DNA from: an uncultured Eubacteriales bacterium
GTDB lineage: Bacteria; Bacillota; Clostridia; Oscillospirales; Acutalibacteraceae
Assembly: GCA_934667845.1 (NCBI GenBank)
Contig: CAKUMQ010000065.1
Span: 1 to 13,389, forward strand
Length of the DNA: 13,389 nucleotides
Direction of reading: 5' to 3'
The position numbers were made by a program, and so were the translations under genes. The notes below the pieces were generated by a model. The model was not told the origin of the DNA. It did not search any database and saw only the letters and a list, made by a program, of their open reading frames with translations. Of this stretch, positions 7,541 through 13,389 are shown one piece after another (positions within the stretch are counted from its first letter, which is position 1; every line of letters starts with the position of its first letter).

Positions 7541-7582
7541 CCTTTTCTTTTTCGACGGAAAACGACTGCCGCCCGCAGGGCA

Positions 7583-7624
7583 AAAGCGCCGGAGCGCTGC
7601 CCGCAGGCGGCGTTCCGGCGCTTT
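7583..7624 (-). terminator. Rho-independent terminator after gltBD
   Basis: Two 19-nt arms (7583-7601 and 7606-7624) pair completely, with two G-U wobbles, around a 4-nt loop. On the minus strand the hairpin ends in TTTT, of which three bases are paired, then GCCC, so the T tract is short but the stem is very stable. It begins 36 nt after the gltD stop. A second, smaller hairpin (CCGGGC 7632-7637 with GCCCGG 7649-7654) lies between it and gltD and lacks a T tract. Confidence 0.75.
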
Positions 7625-7659
7625 CCTTAGACCGGGCAGATTCCGTCCGCCCGGCTTTG

Positions 7660-9144
7660 TTATACCAGATCCGTATACCCCATTAAAAAGGCATCCACCT
7701 CTTTTGCGGCGGCGCGTCCCTCGCCGATCGCCCAGACGACCAGCGACTGTCCGCGGTGCATATCGCCCGCCGTGAACACCTTCGGCACATTGGTGGCATA
7801 GCCGCCGTCGGCGGTCGCCACGGTGCTGCGCTTTGTACATTCCACACCGAACGCATGGGGCAGCTCGGGGCGCGGTCCCAAAAATCCGGCGGCGATCAGC
7901 AGCAGCTGACAGGGGCGCTCGGTCTCGGAGCCGGGCACCTCGCGCATCACGCGGCGGCCGGTCGTTTCGTCCGTTTCAAAGACAAGCGACACCGTGACCA
8001 CCCCGCAGAGCCTGCCCTGCTCGTCCATGCGCAGCTCTTTCACCGTCGTGCTGTACACGCGCGGGTCGGCGCCGAACCGCGCGATCGCCTCCTGCTGACC
8101 GTAATCGGTCTTTTTCACCCGCGGCCACTGCGGCCAGGGGTTGTTCTCCGCCCGCGTTTCGGGCAGCGGCGGCATCATCTCAAGCTGAACGACCGAGCGG
8201 CAGCCGTGCCGCAGCACCGTACCGACACAGTCATTTCCGGTATCGCCGCCGCCGACGATGATCACATCCTTGTCCTTGGCGGAGATGTAGCCGTCCTTCA
8301 ACCCGTTGTCGAGCAGCGCCCGTGTCGTCGAGGTCAAAAAATCCACCGCAAAGTATACGCCCTCCGCCTCCCTGCCGGGAACGGCAAGATCGCGGGGATT
8401 GCCCGCGCCACCGCAGAGTACGACGGCGTCATAGCGGTCGAGCAGCTCCTTTGCCGCTATGTCAGCGCCCACCTCGACACCGGTCACAAACCGCACGCCC
8501 TCCTGCTCCATCAGCTTCACGCGGCGTTCGACCACCGCTTTTTCGAGTTTCATCTGCGGGATGCCGTACATCAGCAGACCACCGATGCGATCCGCCTTTT
8601 CATATACCGTCACCTCATGCCCGCGGCGGTTTAAGCGGTCGGCGGCGGCAAGCCCCGCGGGACCGGAGCCGACCACAGCGACCTGCTTGCCGGAGCGCAC
8701 CTTCGGCGGCTGCGGCTGCATCAGTCCGTTTCGGTAGCCGTATTCGATGATCGCCAGCTCGTTTTCCCGCACCGTCACCGGCGAGCCGTACAGTCCGTTC
8801 GTACACGCCGCCTCGCAGAGCGCCGGGCAGACGCGGCCGGTAAACTCCGGAAAGCTGGCGGTCTTTGTCAGCCGGGAAAGCGCCTGCTCCCAGTTGCCGT
8901 TGCTGATCTCGTCGTTCCACTCGGGGATCAGATTGTGCAGCGGACAGCCCGACACCATGCCGTTTAAGCAGACCGCCGACTGGCAGAACGGCACGCCGCA
9001 GTTCATGCACCGTGCGCCCTGCTCCCGCCGTTTTTCCGGCGACAGTTCATGGTGAAACTCGCCAAAACCGGCAGTGCGCGCCGCGGGATCCTCCGCCTCG
9101 TTTTCACAGCGGTCAAATTCCAAAAATCCGGTGGGTTTTCCCAT
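7660..9144 (-). CDS. gltD: Glutamate synthase small (beta) subunit
   Basis: This 494-residue subunit passes electrons from NADPH through FAD and iron-sulfur clusters to the large subunit GltB. The N-terminal third is Cys-rich, with Cys46, Cys49, Cys54 and Cys59 and then Cys106, Cys110 and Cys114, matching the two [4Fe-4S] sites of the GltD/DPYD-type reductase family. The FAD loop GSGPAG is at 149-154 and the nucleotide-binding GGGDTG is at 288-293. A second FAD contact region, AGDMHRGQSLVVWAI, is near 459-473. The length is typical. The ATG lies inside the end of gltB (32-nt overlap) behind a GGAGG site spaced 9 nt, so the two subunits are translated together in the expected order B then D. 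Confidence 0.96.
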   Translation of the reverse strand: MGKPTGFLEFDRCENEAEDPAARTAGFGEFHHELSPEKRREQGARCMNCGVPFCQSAVCLNGMVSGCPLHNLIPEWNDEISNGNWEQALSRLTKTASFPEFTGRVCPALCEAACTNGLYGSPVTVRENELAIIEYGYRNGLMQPQPPKVRSGKQVAVVGSGPAGLAAADRLNRRGHEVTVYEKADRIGGLLMYGIPQMKLEKAVVERRVKLMEQEGVRFVTGVEVGADIAAKELLDRYDAVVLCGGAGNPRDLAVPGREAEGVYFAVDFLTSTTRALLDNGLKDGYISAKDKDVIIVGGGDTGNDCVGTVLRHGCRSVVQLEMMPPLPETRAENNPWPQWPRVKKTDYGQQEAIARFGADPRVYSTTVKELRMDEQGRLCGVVTVSLVFETDETTGRRVMREVPGSETERPCQLLLIAAGFLGPRPELPHAFGVECTKRSTVATADGGYATNVPKVFTAGDMHRGQSLVVWAIGEGRAAAKEVDAFLMGYTDLV

Positions 9145-12100
9145 TGTCAGACGCCTCCTCTCCGTTTTGTACGGCGTAAAACGCCTCCAACTCCGCCTCG
9201 CGGCGGGTCATGCCCTTTTCCTCAAACCGGCTGATCATGCCGAGCATCCGGCTGTAATCGTTCGGAACGATCTTTTTAAACAGCGGCAGCACCGCGTCAA
9301 AATCCGCCAGTATCCGTTTGCCCTTCTCCGACCCGGTCGCCTCCACATGGCGCTCGATCAGGCTGCGCAGCTCCTCGATGTCGTGCTTTTCGCAGACATC
9401 GGTCATGGACACCAGCCCCTTGTTCAGCCGGAGGTAAAAATCGTGGGTCTCGTCCAGCACATAGGCGATACCGCCGCTCATGCCGGCGGCAAAATTCTTG
9501 CCCGTCGGTCCCAGAATGACCGCACGCCCGCCGGTCATATACTCGCAGCCGTGGTCGCCCACGCCCTCACAGACGGCGGCGGCGCCGGAATTGCGGACGC
9601 AGAAGCGCTCGCCTGCCTGACCGGCGATATACGCCTCGCCCGACGTCGCGCCGTAGAGCGCCACGTTGCCGATCAGGATGTTGTCCTCCGCGCGGAAGCG
9701 GCTCTCCCGCGGCGGGAACACGACCAGCTTGCCGCCCGACAGCCCCTTGCCGAAATAGTCGTTGCTGTCCCCCTCGAGCCGCATGGTCAGTCCGGCGGGA
9801 ATAAACGCGCCGAACGACTGTCCGCCGCCGCCGCGGCAGTTGAGCGTGAACGTATCCGCGGGCAGGCTGTTTTGAAACCGGCGGGTAATACGAGAGCCGA
9901 ACAGCGTGCCGAGCGTGCGGTCGGTACTGCTGACCTCCAGATCCAGGGACTTCGGCTTGCCGGTCTTCAGCGCCTGCTTAAAGGCGGGGAGGATCACCCG
10001 CTCGTCCAGTGTATTTTCCAGATGGAAGTCGAACACGTTTTTGGGATCAAAATGCGGCGGCTCGCTTGTCTCTTCCGCCCGGTACAGAATGCCGGACAGA
10101 TCCGCCATGGCAGCACGGCGTGTCACGGTATGCTCACGAACTTTAAGCAGATCCGAACGCCCCACCAGCTCCGACACGCTGTGCATGCCGAGCTGTGCCA
10201 GAATCTCCCGCAGCTCCTCGGCGATAAACTGCATAAAATTCATCACATATTCCGGCTTGCCGCAGAAGCGCTGCCGCAGAAGCGGGTTTTGGGTGGCGAC
10301 GCCGCAGGGGCAGGTATCCTGATGGCAGACGCGCATCATCACACAGCCCATCGCAATCAGCGGGGCAGTGGCAAAGCCGAATTCCTCCGCACCGAGCATG
10401 GCGGCAATCGCCACGTCGCGCCCGGTCATCAGCTTGCCGTCCGTCTCCAATATGACGCGGGAGCGCAGCCCGTTTTCCATCAGCGTCTGGTGCGCTTCGG
10501 CAAGCCCCAGCTCCCAGGGCAGCCCGGCGTTGTGGATAGAGCTGGCGGGGGCGGCGCCGGTGCCGCCGTCATAGCCGGAGATCAGCACGACCTGCGCGCC
10601 TGCCTTCGCCACGCCCGCCGCCACGGTGCCGACGCCCGCTTCGGACACGAGCTTCACCGAAATGCGCGCATTGTCGTTGGCGTTTTTCAGGTCAAAGATG
10701 AGCTGCGCTAAATCCTCAATGGAATAGATGTCGTGGTGCGGCGGCGGCGAGATCAGCGATACGCCGGGCGTGGAATAGCGCGTTTCGGCGATCCACGGAT
10801 AGACCTTTTTCCCGGGCAGATGTCCGCCCTCGCCGGGCTTTGCGCCCTGCGCCATCTTGATCTGGATCTCCTGTGCGGAATTCAGATAGGCGCTCGTCAC
10901 ACCGAAGCGTCCCGACGCCACCTGCTTGATGGCGCTGTTTTTCTCCGTGCCGAGCCGCTCGGGGCGCTCGCCGCCCTCGCCCGAATTGGATTTGCCGCCG
11001 AGCCGGTTCATCGCGATCGCCATACACTCGTGTGCCTCCTGCGAGATGGAGCCGTAGGACATGGCGCCGGTCTTGAACCGCCGCACGATCTCACTGACCG
11101 GCTCGACCTCCTCGAGCGGGATCGGGTCTTCCGCCTGTCTGAACTCCATCAGTCCGCGCAGGGTGTGCGGCTTGCGCTCATCGTCCACCATCGCGCTGTA
11201 TTCCTTAAACCGCGCATACGAGCCGTTGTGGGTGGCTTCGCGCAGGGCGACGATGACCGCCGGGTTATACATATGATCCTCGCGGTCGTCGCCCGAGCGC
11301 AGCTTGTGCTCACCGATGCTGTCCGGCGTGGTATCCACGCCGAGACCGAGCGGGTCAAACGCATGGGAATGGCGGTATTCCACCCCCTCGTCGATCTCCT
11401 CCAGCCCGATCCCGCCGACACGGCTGACCGTGTTGGTGAAATAGCGGTCGATCACCTCTTTGCGGATACCGATCGCCTCAAAAAGCTGGGAGGACTGATA
11501 GGACTGCAGGGTGGACACGCCCATTTTCGACGCGATCTTCACAATGCCGTGCAGAATCGCCGAGCCGTAGTCCTTCACGGCGGTGTGGTAGTCCTTATTG
11601 AGCCGTCCGGTCGCGATCAGCTCGGTGATGCATTCCTCCGCGAGATAGGGGTTGACCGCCCGCGCGCCGTAGCCGAGCAATGTCGCAAAATGGTGCACAT
11701 CCCGCGGCTCGGCGCTCTCGAGGATCACCGAGACCGCCGTGCGCTTTTTGGTGCGGATCAGGTGCTGCTCCAGCGCCGACACCGCCAGCAGCGACGGGAT
11801 CGCCACATGGTTTTCGTCCACGCCGCGGTCGGACAGGATCAGGATGTTGGCACCCTGCTTATAGGCGCGGTCGCAGGTGACAAACAGGTGCTCGACCGCA
11901 CGCGCCAGCGGCGTATTTTTGTAGTACAGCAGCGACACCGTCTCCACATGGAAGCCCGGGCGGCGAATCGCGCGGATCTTCATCAGCTGTGCCGAGGTCA
12001 GGATCGGGTTTTCCAGCTCCAAAACGCAGCAGCTGCGGGCGTTTTCCTCCAGAAGGTTGCCGTCTGAGCCGACATAGACGCAGGTATCGGTCACGACCTC

Positions 12101-13389
12101 CTCGCGGATCGCATCGAGAGGCGGGTTTGTCACCTGCGCAAACAGCTGCTTAAAATAGTTGAACAGCGGCTGGTGCTTTTCCGACAGCATGGCGAGCGGA
12201 ATATCCGTCCCCATCGCCGCTGTGGCTTCCGCGCCGTTTTGCGCCATCGGCAGGATGGCGTTGCGGATATCCTCGTAGGTGTAGCCGAACGCCTTATACA
12301 GGCGGTCGCGCTGCGCCTGATCGTAATGCAAAACGCGCTGGTTCGGCATCGGCAGATCCGACAGCCGCACCAGATTCTGATCCAGCCACTCGCCGTAGGG
12401 GCGGCGGGTCGCATAGGTCTGCTTGCACTCCTCATCCGACACGATGCGGTGCGCCACTGTATCGACCAGCAGCATCCGCCCCGGCTCTAAGCGGCTCTTC
12501 TGCACGATGCGGGCGGGGTCGATCGGCAGCACGCCGACCTCGGAGGAGAGGATCAGCGTGCCGTCATCCGTCACATAGTAGCGCGAGGGCCGCAGACCGT
12601 TGCGGTCAAGCACCGCGCCGACGGTATCGCCGTCGGAAAACAAAATGGCGGCGGGGCCGTCCCACGGCTCCATCATCGTGGAATAATAGTGATAGAAATC
12701 CCGCTTTTCGCGCGAGATCGTCTTGCTCTGCCGCCACGGCTCGGGAATCGTCACCATCACGGCGAGCGGCAGCTCCATGCCGTTCATCACGAGGAATTCC
12801 AGCGTGTTATCCAGCATGGCGGAATCCGATCCCGCCGTATTGATGACCGGCAGGATCTTATCCATATCCTCCTGCATGACCGGGCTGACCATCGTCTCCT
12901 CGCGGGCGAGCATACGGTCGGCGTTGCCGCGTATCGTATTGATCTCGCCGTTGTGGAGGATCAGGCGGTTCGGATGTGCCCGCTCCCAGCTCGGCGTCGT
13001 ATTGGTCGAAAAGCGCGAATGTACCATGGCGATGGCGCTTTCGTAGTCCTCATCCATCAGATCGGCATAGAACAGGCGGAGCTGCCCGACCAGAAACATT
13101 CCCTTATAGACGACCGTGCGCGAGGACATCGACGCCACATAGGTATTGTCGTTGCTCTGCTCAAACACGCGGCGGATCACATACAGCTTGCGGTCAAAAT
13201 CCAGCCCGCGGCGCACCTCGCGCGGGCGCTCGAGAAAGCACTGCATGATATACGGCATACAGTCCCGCGCCCGCTTGCCGAGGATCGCCTCGTTCACCGG
13301 CACCTCGCGCCAGCCTAAAAACCGCACGCCCTCCTTGGCGGCAATGATCTCCAGCATCTTTTTCGCCTGATTGCGGCTGAGGGTATCCT
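9113..13389 (-). CDS. gltB: Glutamate synthase large (alpha) subunit (partial, 5' end outside window)
   Basis: The visible 1424 residues are the C-terminal bulk of a protein usually near 1500 residues. The frame is open through the right edge, so the ATG at 13357 is internal, and roughly the first 100 residues, including the expected catalytic N-terminal Cys, are not seen. The enzyme converts glutamine and 2-oxoglutarate to two glutamates. The remaining glutaminase domain shows FSTNT near 125 and NGEINT near 142. The FMN synthase domain starts near 775 (SYGSISQEAH), with ISGYDGGTG near 920 and the [3Fe-4S] ligands Cys1015, Cys1021 and Cys1026 in the normal C-x5-C-x4-C spacing. The C-terminal beta-helix domain has CRGGGGQSFG near 1182. 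An additional Cys1028 directly follows the cluster motif. The gene overlaps gltD by 32 nt. Confidence 0.96.
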   Translation of the reverse strand, partial: DTLSRNQAKKMLEIIAAKEGVRFLGWREVPVNEAILGKRARDCMPYIMQCFLERPREVRRGLDFDRKLYVIRRVFEQSNDNTYVASMSSRTVVYKGMFLVGQLRLFYADLMDEDYESAIAMVHSRFSTNTTPSWERAHPNRLILHNGEINTIRGNADRMLAREETMVSPVMQEDMDKILPVINTAGSDSAMLDNTLEFLVMNGMELPLAVMVTIPEPWRQSKTISREKRDFYHYYSTMMEPWDGPAAILFSDGDTVGAVLDRNGLRPSRYYVTDDGTLILSSEVGVLPIDPARIVQKSRLEPGRMLLVDTVAHRIVSDEECKQTYATRRPYGEWLDQNLVRLSDLPMPNQRVLHYDQAQRDRLYKAFGYTYEDIRNAILPMAQNGAEATAAMGTDIPLAMLSEKHQPLFNYFKQLFAQVTNPPLDAIREEVVTDTCVYVGSDGNLLEENARSCCVLELENPILTSAQLMKIRAIRRPGFHVETVSLLYYKNTPLARAVEHLFVTCDRAYKQGANILILSDRGVDENHVAIPSLLAVSALEQHLIRTKKRTAVSVILESAEPRDVHHFATLLGYGARAVNPYLAEECITELIATGRLNKDYHTAVKDYGSAILHGIVKIASKMGVSTLQSYQSSQLFEAIGIRKEVIDRYFTNTVSRVGGIGLEEIDEGVEYRHSHAFDPLGLGVDTTPDSIGEHKLRSGDDREDHMYNPAVIVALREATHNGSYARFKEYSAMVDDERKPHTLRGLMEFRQAEDPIPLEEVEPVSEIVRRFKTGAMSYGSISQEAHECMAIAMNRLGGKSNSGEGGERPERLGTEKNSAIKQVASGRFGVTSAYLNSAQEIQIKMAQGAKPGEGGHLPGKKVYPWIAETRYSTPGVSLISPPPHHDIYSIEDLAQLIFDLKNANDNARISVKLVSEAGVGTVAAGVAKAGAQVVLISGYDGGTGAAPASSIHNAGLPWELGLAEAHQTLMENGLRSRVILETDGKLMTGRDVAIAAMLGAEEFGFATAPLIAMGCVMMRVCHQDTCPCGVATQNPLLRQRFCGKPEYVMNFMQFIAEELREILAQLGMHSVSELVGRSDLLKVREHTVTRRAAMADLSGILYRAEETSEPPHFDPKNVFDFHLENTLDERVILPAFKQALKTGKPKSLDLEVSSTDRTLGTLFGSRITRRFQNSLPADTFTLNCRGGGGQSFGAFIPAGLTMRLEGDSNDYFGKGLSGGKLVVFPPRESRFRAEDNILIGNVALYGATSGEAYIAGQAGERFCVRNSGAAAVCEGVGDHGCEYMTGGRAVILGPTGKNFAAGMSGGIAYVLDETHDFYLRLNKGLVSMTDVCEKHDIEELRSLIERHVEATGSEKGKRILADFDAVLPLFKKIVPNDYSRMLGMISRFEEKGMTRREAELEAFYAVQNGEEASDNGKTHRIFGI
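9145..9159 (-). promoter_or_regulatory. gltD ribosome-binding site inside gltB
   Basis: GAGGAGG on the minus strand, encoding Glu-Glu and the first base of Ala near the end of GltB, lies 9 nt before the gltD ATG. Ribosomes finishing gltB would expose or reuse this site, consistent with balanced synthesis of the two subunits. Confidence 0.65.

Noticed and set aside
7571..7607. A 9-nt direct repeat GCCCGCAGG at 7571 and 7599, possibly giving alternative folding of the gltD terminator
   Set aside because: The alternative pairing is short beside the 19-bp terminator stem, and there is no upstream sensor structure, so attenuation is not supported.
9074..10711. A 545-codon plus-strand open frame opposite gltB
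   Set aside because: An antisense shadow of GltB, which shows all expected motifs. No plausible domain is seen in the plus-strand product.
10733..12067. A 444-codon plus-strand open frame opposite gltB
   Set aside because: Another composition-driven shadow of the conserved gltB frame, with no domain recognised.
13355..13357. ATG at 13357 as the start of gltB
   Set aside because: The frame continues without a stop to the window edge, and the residues here match the interior of the glutaminase domain, so the gene begins outside the window.
1..13389. A mobile element, CRISPR array, toxin-antitoxin or defence system
   Set aside because: The window is filled with intact housekeeping genes in tight operons; no transposase, integrase, array of spaced repeats, attachment-site duplication or compositional break was seen.

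Overview
This 13.4-kb window looks like ordinary chromosome from a GC-rich, low-oxygen member of the Firmicutes (class Clostridia, perhaps an Oscillospiraceae-like gut anaerobe). That placement is an inference from three things: the gene order recJ-rel-dtd-MBL hydrolase-hemZ, a bifunctional Rel protein, and a HemZ-type radical SAM enzyme. No phage, transposon, CRISPR, rRNA or tRNA signal was seen.

Layout. The left end (1-86) holds the last codons of an unidentified plus-strand gene, followed by a strong intrinsic terminator (118-162). Everything else is on the minus strand, so in transcription order it reads from right to left. First comes gltB (its 5' end lies outside the window at 13389), then gltD, which overlaps gltB by 32 nt. 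Together they encode the two subunits of glutamate synthase, and transcription probably stops at a 19-bp hairpin (7583-7624). A well-formed sigma-A promoter (7512-7540) then starts a second unit: recJ, rel, dtd, an MBL-fold hydrolase and hemZ, with a small coiled-coil/zinc-ribbon gene last, either in the same unit or under its own weak promoter.

The second unit is very compact. recJ/rel share ATGA, dtd/MBL share GTGA, and the ribosome-binding sites of dtd and hemZ overlap the stop codon of the gene before, so translation is probably coupled. By family knowledge the products cover single-strand DNA degradation in repair (RecJ), stringent-response alarmone turnover (Rel), removal of D-amino acids from tRNA (Dtd), a metal-dependent hydrolase of unknown substrate, and a radical SAM enzyme of the coproporphyrinogen dehydrogenase family. 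GltBD makes glutamate from glutamine and 2-oxoglutarate.

Start codons: three starts were placed downstream of the longest open frame because a better ribosome-binding site supports them (recJ at 7455, MBL hydrolase at 2762, zinc-ribbon gene at 534).

I did not find a convincing undescribed system. The points most worth a second look are a palindrome over the recJ promoter, the absence of apt between recJ and rel, the small zinc-ribbon protein, and the uncertain job of HemZ.
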